Source of the DNA: Glandiceps talaboti
Lineage: Eukaryota; Hemichordata; Enteropneusta; Spengelidae
Direction of reading: 5' to 3'
Assembly (NCBI RefSeq): GCF_964340395.1
Contig: NC_135552.1
Coordinates: forward strand, 15,097,194-15,114,693
DNA: 17,500 bases
Made by a program: the position numbers and the translations under genes. Shown here one piece after another: positions 9,816 through 17,500 of this stretch. Below the pieces are notes generated by a model. The model had not been told where the DNA came from. It made no database searches and was given only the letters and a program-made list of their open reading frames with translations. Every line of letters begins with the position of its first letter. The first letter of the stretch is position 1.

Positions 9816-9850
9816 CATATATAGAGCATACATGTGCAAGCCAGTCAGTC
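9816..9850 (+). promoter_or_regulatory. Candidate TATA plus initiator core promoter
   Basis: TATATAG at 9818-9824 is followed by TCAGTC at 9845-9850. This places the initiator A at 9847, 29 bases after the first T of the TATA box, which is the expected geometry for an RNA polymerase II core promoter. About 40 bases further on is an ATG with a strong context (9889). The spacing is directly visible; activity is inferred. It could start the SKIDA1 transcript (first exon spliced to 10948) or a separate short transcript. Confidence 0.35.
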
Positions 9851-9888
9851 AACTACATTATTGATAGGACGCCGCGGCGAATAAAACA

Positions 9889-10077
9889 ATGGATAAAAGC
9901 ATCGAAATCAGAGACGTCTCTCTTTGCAGAAGAAGGAAGAACAGGAAAGATTGCCTGAAGAAAGAATGGGTTAAAAAGAAAACGAAAAATCAGACTGTGA
10001 ATCCATGGAGCAATTTAATCGTGAGGTTGTTTAAGCTTTATCGTGAATTTCTTTTGGAAACAACCAACCTGATATAG
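9889..10077 (+). CDS. Possible small ORF, 62 codons, very basic
   Basis: This open frame starts with ATG in a favourable context (AAAACAATGG; A at -3, G at +4), about 42 bases downstream of a candidate TATA/initiator pair. It encodes a 62-residue product with a dense basic stretch, RRRKNRKDCLKK then KKKTKN (about residues 14-35), and a short hydrophobic end. I do not recognise it. The basic block resembles a nuclear localisation or RNA-binding stretch, but in AT-rich DNA lysine-rich frames arise easily. It could be a real micropeptide, an upstream ORF in the first exon of the SKIDA1 transcript, or chance. It cannot be an N-terminal extension of SKIDA1 through the acceptor at 10947, because that route meets in-frame stops at 10974, 10986 and 11001. 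Confidence 0.2.
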   Translation: MDKSIEIRDVSLCRRRKNRKDCLKKEWVKKKTKNQTVNPWSNLIVRLFKLYREFLLETTNLI

Positions 10078-10204
10078 ATTACACAATCGGGTAATTAATG
10101 AATCGAATTTATCTATGTAGACCCGGTGATGACGTTGGGTTTGTACACTCACAATATTGTACATCGTGAATATGTCAACCCCCCATCAAACGGACTAATT
10201 GATG

Positions 10205-10245
10205 AAGCTTTATAGGCGCGCGAAAATTTTCAACCAATCAGCGCG
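10205..10245 (+). promoter_or_regulatory. Candidate E2F and CCAAT-box cluster
   Basis: GGCGCGCGAAAA (10215-10226) matches an E2F-type element. CCAATCA (10234-10240) matches an NF-Y CCAAT box and is followed at once by GCGCG. A TTTATAG lies just upstream at 10210. The cluster is locally CpG-rich in otherwise AT-rich DNA and lies about 700 bp upstream of the splice acceptor of the SKIDA1 exon, so it may be a promoter of that gene. Binding is inferred from motif match only. Confidence 0.4.
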
Positions 10246-10933
10246 AGGCTAGGAAGTGTAATTTGTCCTTTTGATTCTCCACCCACTCCAGTTTGTTACC
10301 TGGCTCATTTGAAAAGTGGGGGTAGTCCAAGACACACTTCAACCTGCGAATATACGACCCCCTCCCTTACATCGCAATCTCCCCCACCCTTTGTGGAGAA
10401 GCCATCTATCAACGAGGACTCCGAAGGTCATGGTGAATGAATACCAGCAAGTGACACCGTTGAGCAGCGGTCGGTGTAACCAAACACAAGATATTATAAA
10501 TGGTAGAGATTTTCGTCTTCGTACACACCAACAAGGATTTGTATGATACAGCCTGATATGGACGCTCTCAAAACTTATTTGAATAGGTATATGTAGTTGG
10601 TCGTACATTGTCATCGGAACCTGTTCGTGAACCAATCTAGTACTTGCTGTGAAGGTCGTGTCGTGGCTCCCTTCCGACGAATTTCCGTCGCCGTGCGGAA
10701 TGAAAAATTGTAATGTCGATGAAAGCAGTTAGGGTTATTATCATCAAAAAATTACAAACTTACATCAAATTTTTTTGTATATTTTTTTTACATGAAATCT
10801 GGTTATCCATTATGGGAATTTTCTTAATAAAATGTCAAGTGTCATAGCCAGGCACATGAATTGAACTGATTTTCAACACTGGAACGCTTTTCATGGTTAT
10901 TTTACTATAATTATAATAATTATGTTTCTGTTA
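10246..10933. other. Probable 5' exon and intron of the SKIDA1 gene
   Basis: No protein-coding frame is convincing. If transcription begins near 9847 or 10240, this stretch contains the donor of a noncoding first exon and an intron ending at 10947. One possible donor is AG|GTATAT at 10585-10592, but several others are equally weak, so I do not draw the exon. The overlapping frames at 10316-10546 (+) and 10339-10635 (-) resemble nothing known. Confidence 0.35.
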
Positions 10934-10947
10934 TTTTCTATTTTCAG
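10934..10947 (+). other. 3' splice acceptor before SKIDA1 coding exon
   Basis: A pyrimidine-rich tract (TTTTCTATTTTCAG) ends with AG at 10946-10947, preceded by an AT-rich stretch suitable for a branch site. It is a strong-looking acceptor 71 bases upstream of the SKIDA1 ATG, implying a spliced 5'UTR. A second possible acceptor, TTCCCTATCCAG ending at 11015, lies just before the ATG. Confidence 0.6.
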
Positions 10948-10976
10948 GGTGTGGAGTTTGTCCTGCTAAGACATAG

Positions 10977-10988
10977 ATGGGTGAGTGA
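10977..10988 (+). promoter_or_regulatory. Three-codon upstream ORF (Met-Gly-Glu-stop)
   Basis: An ATG at 10977 is followed in the SKIDA1 frame by GGT GAG TGA, a minimal uORF ending 30 bases before the main ATG. Its start context is weak (T at -3, G at +4). The same bases also contain GTGAGT (10981-10986), a good 5' splice-donor core, so the ATG may instead end a very short exon. Either reading would affect how the main ORF is translated. Confidence 0.35.
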
Positions 10989-11018
10989 AAGTTGTGTCAG
11001 TAATTCCCTATCCAGATT

Positions 11019-13445
11019 ATGAAAGCAGTACAATACTCGGTCAACTCACAGAAAACCGACAATTTCGGGTACGAGCAAGTGGCCGGCGTCAGGTTCGCTT
11101 ACCTAGTGAAAAATGGCCAGCGTATGTCTGCATTGGCCGAAGTTTTTACAAATATCCTGGAGACACTTCACGACATACCACGAACTACGGTTCACAAACG
11201 TCTTGAACATTTAGGAATCAGCAAGCATTCGTGTACTAGTGACGACCTACGTAAATTAAAGGCGCTTCACGCAATCCCCCAACACACCGCGATGTGTACA
11301 TTGATTTCGACGAAAGACGTGCAACGTCTCTATCATTCGTGTAAAAACGAACCCACATTACGAACCAAGGCACGGAAAATGAGAAGTCCTGACAGAAACA
11401 CAAATGCTACAAAATGTTCACATTTCGATATTAAACAATCACGTACGATTTTAAATGGAAAACGCGAAAGGACAACCGGCTTTTGTAATGGCAAAGCTAC
11501 TCAAATACAGCCATGCTCACGTAGTCAGAATTCGTGGGTGCTTAAGCCCTCTAAATTAACGTCTATATCGTGTATGTCAGGTCCACCCTTTCCCGTGCAC
11601 GGTAATAAATATAACACCCCGATGTTTCAACAGCTTGGAACTGAAAGTACGGGGTTTCATATGCACGTTTTTGGCAATGACATATCGGCTTTTCGTGGCG
11701 AAAATCAGACGGCAGTGGGTAGGAGCATGGCCGCCATTACAGTGAAGAGCAATGCACATGTAACAGACAGCGGTAATGCTACAAGCGTGAGATCAATAGC
11801 CACGAATACCCTAACGCCTTTCAAAATGGCAGCAAATACAACAACGTCGGTCGCACACAGGCCAGCAAGCAATCCTAAATTTATGTTTTCGAAAAGTGGG
11901 GCTAAATCCATGAACACTGAGGAAGTACGATTCGTGGACGGGTTCCAATACGGCAGCGGAATACGTCTTAAAAGCGGAGATGATTTTGACAGTTATGAAG
12001 ACACCGACTCCGATTTATCGACGTTAGAAATAGACTCTAACATATCAAGTATTTCGACCCTAACAAGCTCGCAGGACGGATCAGTCTCGGGCAGTAATTC
12101 GTCATTCAGTGATTCGTTAGACAGTTCGGATACGGATTCTATGTCGTCGAGTTGTTCGTCATCAAGTAGCGACATGAGTGTGTGCAAGAGACGATACAGC
12201 GCGAAGGCACATCATTTCCCACCAAACGACTTTGCAAAGGTCACCGACTACACGAGTATGTATAGCAATACTAACCAAATGAAAGGCAGTTCTGCCGTTT
12301 TATTTAAGTCGTTAAGCAAGGACAAAATAAACGACAAAAATAGTAGTAAACCAGAGCTAAAGTTCACCGCCTTAAGAAGCAATACTTCGGTAGAACATGC
12401 ATCGAAAACGCCGTTATCCCCGTCAACTAATTCACTGATCTTGAAGAAACGAGAGCAACAGTGGACAGTAGAAGCATGTAGCGTTGCGGACTCAACTTCT
12501 ACACAAAATTCTTCATGTTCAACACCGTCGCGTTCGGAAAGTCTGGAATCAAAAACGCCAGCGGCAAAAGTATTGTCGTTAAACAAAAAGAGGCAAAATA
12601 AAATTACAAAAAGTATCTTGAAGAAAACCAACTGTAAACTGAAATCACAGAAAACTTCGACTGATACCAAAATCAGAACGCCCACCACACCACAATGTGA
12701 GCTAAAATGTGTCAAGAATATATTGGATAATAAGGACGAATTTACATACCGTACAGAAACGGTGGAAGATGATTCTAAGTTGTTTAAAAACACACAAAGA
12801 GAAAGTTCAAGTAAAGATGGCCCGCCGAGAAAAAAAAGGAAACTAGTTGGCAATCTGCCAAATGGAAAAAGTCGTTCACGGTGCAAAGAAATGGCAAAGA
12901 AAAAACGGGAGTTTGGGAAAAAGACGTTTCAGAACCCATGTTTAGAATGTGACATTAGTGAGAAGAACTCAGTGAAAATTTTGAATAAAGCTTCTAAGTT
13001 GGACAAGTATATTGGTCCAGTGAAATGTAAAAAGAAAGCAAAAATCAAAGAAAAAAGGAAAAGGGAAGAAAAGCAACCAAAGAAAATGGAAAAGTATTGC
13101 TCCGAAGAAGTTCGCACACTGTACGATGACGATGCTAATGCCAACCCTAGTGCAATGAAACGTCAAAGAAAACAACGATCTATGACTCCGGGGAGAAATC
13201 CCTTCAAGTTTTTAGCGAATTTCCCACTGGTTCCATCCTTGGTTGTTCGAAATGGTGACCTGGAACCAGCCGTATCCATGACAGTAGATTTAAACAACCC
13301 TCCAGCTAAGGGCCACCCCATCTGGAAATGGAGACTTGGTGGCCCTCCTCTGTCTCGCACGGGAACCAAGTTCGGAAAAGGAGCAGGGCGTGGAAAAAGG
13401 CAGAAGTCGAAATATGCTCCTGACTGTGAACCAAAGTTGGCCTGA
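11019..13445 (+). CDS. SKIDA1: SKIDA1 ortholog (SKI/DACH domain protein)
   Basis: An intact 808-residue protein in one exon. Residues about 17-112 form a SKI/SNO/DAC domain with the SKIDA1-type core GVRFAYLVKNGQRMSALAEV, IPRTTVHKRLEHLGISKH, DLRKLKALHAIP and CTLISTKDV; this fold is used for protein and DNA contacts in nuclear repressors. A weakly conserved linker leads to a Ser/Asp-rich tract (about 320-388), then Lys/Arg-rich regions with an SV40-like NLS, PRKKRKL (about 602-608), and a basic tract at 667-690. Residues 725-777 carry the conserved C-terminal block (NPFKFLANFPLVPSLVV ... HPIWKWRLGG) that vertebrate SKIDA1 shares with EPOP, whose equivalent part binds SUZ12 of PRC2. A nuclear chromatin role is therefore inferred. 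The poly-Ala and poly-His tracts of vertebrate SKIDA1 are missing; vertebrate proteins are about 900 residues. The start is the only ATG before the domain, with in-frame stops upstream. The stop is TGA. Confidence 0.93.
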   Translation: MKAVQYSVNSQKTDNFGYEQVAGVRFAYLVKNGQRMSALAEVFTNILETLHDIPRTTVHKRLEHLGISKHSCTSDDLRKLKALHAIPQHTAMCTLISTKDVQRLYHSCKNEPTLRTKARKMRSPDRNTNATKCSHFDIKQSRTILNGKRERTTGFCNGKATQIQPCSRSQNSWVLKPSKLTSISCMSGPPFPVHGNKYNTPMFQQLGTESTGFHMHVFGNDISAFRGENQTAVGRSMAAITVKSNAHVTDSGNATSVRSIATNTLTPFKMAANTTTSVAHRPASNPKFMFSKSGAKSMNTEEVRFVDGFQYGSGIRLKSGDDFDSYEDTDSDLSTLEIDSNISSISTLTSSQDGSVSGSNSSFSDSLDSSDTDSMSSSCSSSSSDMSVCKRRYSAKAHHFPPNDFAKVTDYTSMYSNTNQMKGSSAVLFKSLSKDKINDKNSSKPELKFTALRSNTSVEHASKTPLSPSTNSLILKKREQQWTVEACSVADSTSTQNSSCSTPSRSESLESKTPAAKVLSLNKKRQNKITKSILKKTNCKLKSQKTSTDTKIRTPTTPQCELKCVKNILDNKDEFTYRTETVEDDSKLFKNTQRESSSKDGPPRKKRKLVGNLPNGKSRSRCKEMAKKKREFGKKTFQNPCLECDISEKNSVKILNKASKLDKYIGPVKCKKKAKIKEKRKREEKQPKKMEKYCSEEVRTLYDDDANANPSAMKRQRKQRSMTPGRNPFKFLANFPLVPSLVVRNGDLEPAVSMTVDLNNPPAKGHPIWKWRLGGPPLSRTGTKFGKGAGRGKRQKSKYAPDCEPKLA

Positions 13446-14283
13446 TGACATATTTGCATCGCTATACGACAGCTGCCCGGTTTAAAGATACTAACGTAAT
13501 ACTATTAGTAATTTCAGTCACGAACCCATGATTCTGGGTTCACTGTGTTTGTATTGCTGTCATGTGGACAAATATGAAATCCATGTTCATATTGTGACAT
13601 TTAAGCTAATGTTATCAATTCCAAGAAGTGTAATTGTTTTGTATATTTTTGCAACAGACAACTGTGCATTTAATTTGTGTGTCAATTAACCGTTTACACA
13701 TGACTTGTTTTGAGCTAAAACTACTCTTTTTTCTGAATTGTCACATTTATCTTTGTATAGCAACTTTTCAGATGATACACAAGAAAGGTGACTTAAGTTG
13801 AGTTGCATTCAATGTTCATTCTGTACGTCATATAAGCTGTATTCAAATCTAGTTACTACTGGTAATCTTGTGATGCCTTTAAAGAGATTTATTAACCAAC
13901 TATAATTACATTTTAATCTAGAAAATGTATTTTACAGCATACATGTATCCCATTCAGTCTTTACAGATGACAGCAACTAATTTTGACTATTTTGTCACAT
14001 AATAGTGTATGCATACGTATACTTGGCGTAGTTGTTGTCTTTATGATAAGTATTGTTGTTTTTATTTATTTCACTCCCTCTGTCTTATACTCGAGGAGAT
14101 CTGGGATCACATTGATGGCATTGCGACCGCAAGTCTTGGAATGGCTACATGCCATGTATATATAATGCCTGTATACAGCTTTACCATTTGCAGAGAGACA
14201 CAGGATAGGTTGACAGTGTACGTATTCTACCAGTGTTCAACCCCGGGCGTTAAAAGAACACTTCTGAAATTCAAACAAATAAA
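13446..14283 (+). other. Probable SKIDA1 3'UTR
   Basis: AT-rich noncoding sequence follows the TGA, with no AATAAA until 14278-14283, so a 3'UTR of at least about 0.85 kb is likely. It contains many T-rich stretches and TGTATA/TGTACA-like words but no element I can name. Short open frames near 14.0 kb on the plus strand are unlikely to be genes. Confidence 0.5.
14278..14283 (+). terminator. Candidate poly(A) signal (proximal)
   Basis: This is the first AATAAA downstream of the SKIDA1 stop codon, followed within 50-90 bases by T/GT-rich sequence. It is the likeliest 3' end of the transcript on position alone. Confidence 0.4.
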
Positions 14284-15790
14284 ATGGCGATGCTGCTAAC
14301 GCTTCAGTACATCAAATATGGCTGCTACGCGTACGTTTCTCAATTTGACATATGTCTTGTATCAGAGGCCTTTACTCTAGTTACATCACAACCAACATCA
14401 TGCAATTTAGGGCTACCTTTTGCCTATTTACCGACCAGTGACATTGTTCCATTGAGGGCTACTCCGCTAGTTTTTTTTGTCTTAGAAGGTCGACGTGTTG
14501 AATTTTGTGGTCGTCGCACTCCACACTGATTCCACACTAAATGGTGCGTTTTTCATAAAACAGTTGTCTCTTCGTGATAGTGACAAATAACCAAAATTTA
14601 TGACAAATTTATTCTTTGTACTCCCAGTCATTTATGACAGAAACATTCTGCATATTCAAGGAATATGAAGAAGTATGATTTCCATGCCATATTCTTTGAC
14701 TATAATATACATCATCAAAATAAAACCGTTTTTATCATTTTTATCAAACACTACAAGACAACGTCAACCCAACCACATTTCTTATGCATTCTCCATTTTT
14801 CTTTGCACCAGATACGTTAACTTACATAGTGTCACATTTCATTCATCATATTATATGTGAATATGTTTCATCATTCGCCTGCCTTTTAAAAAAAATAAGT
14901 CCTTGGGTTTAACCGGTAACAAGTCATGCATTCGTATTTCGGAGAAGAATGTAACACCAACAAACAAATCAGTAAACAATTCACCAAACATACTAAAGAG
15001 ATGAAACAACTACCAGTTTGATTCAGCTGCCCTTTTATTTCTCACACGACAGTAGTCGATTATTTTTACTCCGTTTTATGATCCGACACCGTCAGCTGCC
15101 GATATGAACGTAATCTTCCTACACGCATAGTAATAAACATCTTGACTAAGAGCTATGGAGTCGTATTGGGGGAATCCATTTGTAAAATCGTAGAAATATT
15201 CAACGCTGCCTTCTTACCGTATCTGTCACTGTTATCAAAGAATATAATAATCACAATATGGGGGTTAGATAAAAGGAAGTGGTTAAGCTATATACATTCA
15301 GGTGAGGTGAACTCAACGTTTGAAAAACAGAGAAAATAACATGACTTCATCAAGTCTATATTTGTAATAAAGATTAGAATTATTTCAATTTGATTTGACG
15401 ATCGATCGCACTCCTGACTTTTATTAACACAGACAACATAAGAAGCGATGGAAAACCACGAATTATTATGGTACAGTTTCGTGGTATAACGCAGCGTCAT
15501 TGCACTGCGCACTCTTCTTATATAGCTTATCACTCAGACGAACTCAACTCAATCGTGTTCATGCATTGAGAAAATGTTAACTCGATTTAATGTTTTCGCG
15601 CCATTTCATATCAACACTATTTTATGGTGATAGTTTTGTTTACTCTGAATAACTCACAGCTTTACAGGGACGAGTAAATGGGATGGTGAGACATGTTACG
15701 AAAATGAAAAACAAAATTAGATATGGGAGAAAAAAGAAAGAATGAGAAAGACAGAGTTAAGGAGAGGGGGCCAAAACGAAGTTGTCTTGA
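14284..15790. other. Downstream flank, no supported gene
   Basis: This part is either distal 3'UTR or intergenic. An 81-codon ATG frame at 14284-14529 has a decent start context but no recognisable features. The frames at 14675-14860, 15142-15339 and 15288-15533 (-) look like chance. A TATATAG at 15519-15525 followed by TCAATC at 15549 could be a promoter for the open frames at 15791-16388, but no start codon in the right frame follows it. Confidence 0.4.
14719..14724 (+). terminator. Candidate poly(A) signal (distal)
   Basis: AATAAA followed immediately by CCGTTTTTATCATTTTTATC, a good U-rich downstream element. It would give a 3'UTR of about 1.3 kb. A third AATAAA is at 15366-15371. Confidence 0.4.
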
Positions 15791-16189
15791 AAATTGAATC
15801 CGTCTACGCGTGAAGAAATATTGGTAGAAGTAAACGCCGTGGTCCATAGCACAGAGAATGTAAGTTCATCTACACTGTTTGTTGTTGATAAGAATATTAC
15901 CGTGGTTACTGATAGAATAATAAAGTCGCGGCCTATAAATTTGGAGTTGTTTCTCCCCCCCCCCCCCCCGGCATTTTTGAATGGTGGTCATTTAATTGTA
16001 AACTATACGTGTGGACGTTTCTGTCTTAACAAAGCCGTGCAAAGAGGTCCTAACGCAGTAGCATTATTCACTTCATTAACTGTTTGCATGTTGAGGGGTA
16101 GAAAATTGAAATTGGATCCCAGCCATCACACTAAGCATGAGGCTGTTTTGAAGTGTTGTCAACCTTTTTTGGCTTTTTCTTTGAGCTAA
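15791..16189 (+). CDS. Unrecognised open frame, possible exon or gene remnant
   Basis: This frame is open for 132 codons after a stop at 15788 and has no ATG near its beginning (first in-frame ATG 16088), so it cannot be a complete simple gene. Two readings are possible. As one open frame it includes five Pro codons from a 15-base poly-C run (15955-15969) and a Cys-containing region (NYTCGRFCLNKAVQRGPNAV). Alternatively a perfect donor core, GTAAGT, at 15860-15865 splits it, so only 15791-15859 (ending ...VVHSTEN, phase 0) is exon and the rest is intron. I do not recognise the product, no convincing acceptor lies upstream, and no homolog comes to mind. It may be a decayed or chance frame. Poly-C length differences would break the one-frame reading. 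Confidence 0.2.
   Translation, partial: KLNPSTREEILVEVNAVVHSTENVSSSTLFVVDKNITVVTDRIIKSRPINLELFLPPPPPAFLNGGHLIVNYTCGRFCLNKAVQRGPNAVALFTSLTVCMLRGRKLKLDPSHHTKHEAVLKCCQPFLAFSLS
15955..15969 (+). repeat. Poly-C run, 15 bases
   Basis: Fifteen consecutive C, equivalent to poly-G on the minus strand. It belongs to the same class and length as the three poly-G runs at 1114, 1571 and 5676. Confidence 0.9.
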
Positions 16190-16199
16190 CTTTCTGTAG

Positions 16200-16388
16200 G
16201 ATCATACTTTGGACAAGTTGAAAAGCAACAAAAACGATAGGTGTAATTTGGAAACGGTCGCAATCAAACAGCTGTCAAGTTGTGGTGGACAAACTTTGAT
16301 GTTCATAGATTCGGACTCTCTGTTTGATAAGCTTAACGCAAAATTGGATAACTTCTATGATCACTGTAAATATACCGTTCAAAATTAA
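16200..16388 (+). CDS. Unrecognised open frame, possible terminal exon
   Basis: Sixty-two open codons end in TAA at 16386-16388 and begin right after an acceptor-like AACTTTCTGTAG (AG at 16198-16199). The frame has a protein-like composition, for example LETVAIKQLSSCGG, FIDSDSLFDKLNAKLDNFYD and HCKYTVQN at the end, predicted mixed helix with three Cys. Joining it to the donor at 15859|15860 keeps phase 0 and implies a 340-bp GT-AG intron. No ATG starts it, so it would have to be an internal or last exon, with the N-terminus upstream and not identified. An ATTAAA overlaps the stop codon. I do not recognise the protein; chance or a decayed gene is a real alternative. Confidence 0.25.
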   Translation, partial: DHTLDKLKSNKNDRCNLETVAIKQLSSCGGQTLMFIDSDSLFDKLNAKLDNFYDHCKYTVQN

Positions 16389-17500
16389 ATGTAGGCCAAG
16401 TTTAGGATATTTGAGATAAACAACACGTGATTTTTATACGTACCACGTCCAATATTGGAAAGGGAAAGTCAGGTGAGATGTATTGATGAATCTAAGCAAA
16501 TATACATGTCCCGTTTTAATACCTCAAGTTAGTTGGAATTCAAAAAACCCCACAATTTCAAACCATGAACAGTAACCCCATGTCATTGTTTGGTAAGAAA
16601 GAACTACCGGCTTTAATAATTCATAAAACCGTTGCCAATGTAAACTAGAAATATGGGTGTAGTTTTCTGAAATGATGAACTCGGCGTGTTGTATACAGTT
16701 TGAGTTTCTACTAATTATGTTTTTGTTAAAAAGAACAGATATTTCAATATCGATGAATAGGTAAATGGTCGATTAAGCCATTTTTTATGTGTTGCTGTTC
16801 TGTTTTGTGGTTTAGTTGAAATATTTGAATAGGTTTATTATTGGATACATAGACAAATGAACACAGCGAATATCAAATGAACGTGTAAAATCAGGTGAAA
16901 AATTCGAAATCCGTTTGTGTAATCATTAGAAAGATTTGTGTTTTAGGTCTGGATGCCCCCCAAAGAATGATAGTTTGTTGATAATATGGAAGTACATGTG
17001 GCCTCACAAGCTCAAGTTCACAAGACATTAGCACCACTCTGACTGTTCCGCCACACACAGCCAAATCACTTTGGTGGGATCAACAGCAAAAAGAACTCCG
17101 TTGGTAAATGAAACCAAGTTTTTTGTTCAACTTGACACTTAATAACTTTCTTTGTTATTCAATGCATTTTGGTCAACCTTTCCTAGCCTTCTTTCGTTCT
17201 AATTATTAGTAAGAGTTGCACTCCTTGCAGCACGTGACATGTGTATTTAAAAAACTACAATCTTGCGTGTCGAATATTTCACGTGTTTGTACATTGGGAC
17301 AGCCCGGACCACCATATTTCGCATAAGACAGGATTCGCAGTTTTGGATCTTATTTGTTCGTTGTTCGAATTCCTTTTTCTTGTAATCGCTTGCTATTTTG
17401 GTACATTTCAAGAATGACGGCATGGTTTGATGCTGTCACTGGCGTTTATTACAACACACTCCATCATCGGTAGCGAGACAACTTGTGAAAACGGCGGCGT
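16389..17500. other. Unassigned AT-rich DNA to window end
   Basis: I see no gene, RNA or repeat that I can support. All frames are short. The last bases (AACGGCGGCGT) become CpG-rich, which could be the approach to another gene outside the window. Confidence 0.5.

Noticed and set aside
10985-11206. 73-codon plus-strand frame overlapping the start of SKIDA1
   Set aside because: It begins at GTG, shifts frame relative to the conserved DAC domain and encodes nothing recognisable.
12248-12886. 212-codon open frame on the minus strand
   Set aside because: It lies wholly inside the SKIDA1 coding exon antisense to it, and its Leu/Phe/Ser-rich composition is what the Lys/Glu/Ser-rich sense codons produce in reverse. 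The same applies to the shorter antisense frames between 11577 and 13459.
14284-14529. 81-codon ATG frame directly after the proximal AATAAA
   Set aside because: It lies in the probable 3'UTR or flank, shows no domain or homolog, and its ATG overlaps the poly(A) signal region.
15517-15554. TATA/initiator promoter for the open frames at 15791-16388
   Set aside because: The motifs are at workable spacing, but every ATG between them and the open frames opens a frame that stops quickly, and frame 15791 has a stop at 15788.

Overview
The window looks like nuclear DNA of a marine invertebrate animal. It is AT-rich and gene-sparse, carries CR1/L2-like LINE fragments and a tRNA-derived SINE, has long microsatellites and poly-G runs, and contains one clear metazoan gene preceded by a GT-AG type splice acceptor. 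No bacterial, organellar, CRISPR or operon-like content is visible. I cannot name the species; a deuterostome or lophotrochozoan invertebrate would fit.

The only confidently identified gene is at 11019-13445 (+). It is an intact 808-codon open frame that I recognise as an ortholog of SKIDA1 (SKI/DACH domain containing 1). It has an N-terminal SKI/SNO/DAC domain, a long Ser/Asp-rich then Lys/Arg-rich middle with an NLS, and the conserved C-terminal block shared in vertebrates with EPOP. The CDS lies in one exon, probably the last, whose acceptor is at 10946-10947. Two candidate promoter patches lie upstream: a TATA/Inr pair at 9818-9850 followed by a 62-codon small ORF, and an E2F/CCAAT cluster at 10215-10240. 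The 3'UTR probably runs to a poly(A) signal at 14278 or 14719.

Layout: 1-1384 is unassigned DNA with a 28-bp perfect palindrome; 1385-1610 is a G-rich degenerate tandem repeat; 2041-2492 is a 5'-truncated CR1-like LINE end (-); 2566-2834 is a SINE with an (ATT)n tail (+); 3630-4290 is a second, frameshifted CR1-like RT fragment (-); 4276-5168 is an 18-unit minisatellite with a local dimeric higher-order pattern; 6084-6131 is (TG)n; 6132-9815 has no recognised gene but a diverged ~220-bp-offset duplication near 7.7-8.0 kb; 9816-14724 is the SKIDA1 locus; 15791-16388 holds unrecognised open frames that could be two exons of an unknown gene or a decayed one; 16389-17500 holds nothing I can support.

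The most unusual items are the dimeric minisatellite abutting a LINE, the perfect palindrome, four G/C homopolymers of nearly identical length (14, 14, 14, 15), and the unexplained open frames near 16 kb. I did not find a convincing new molecular system.
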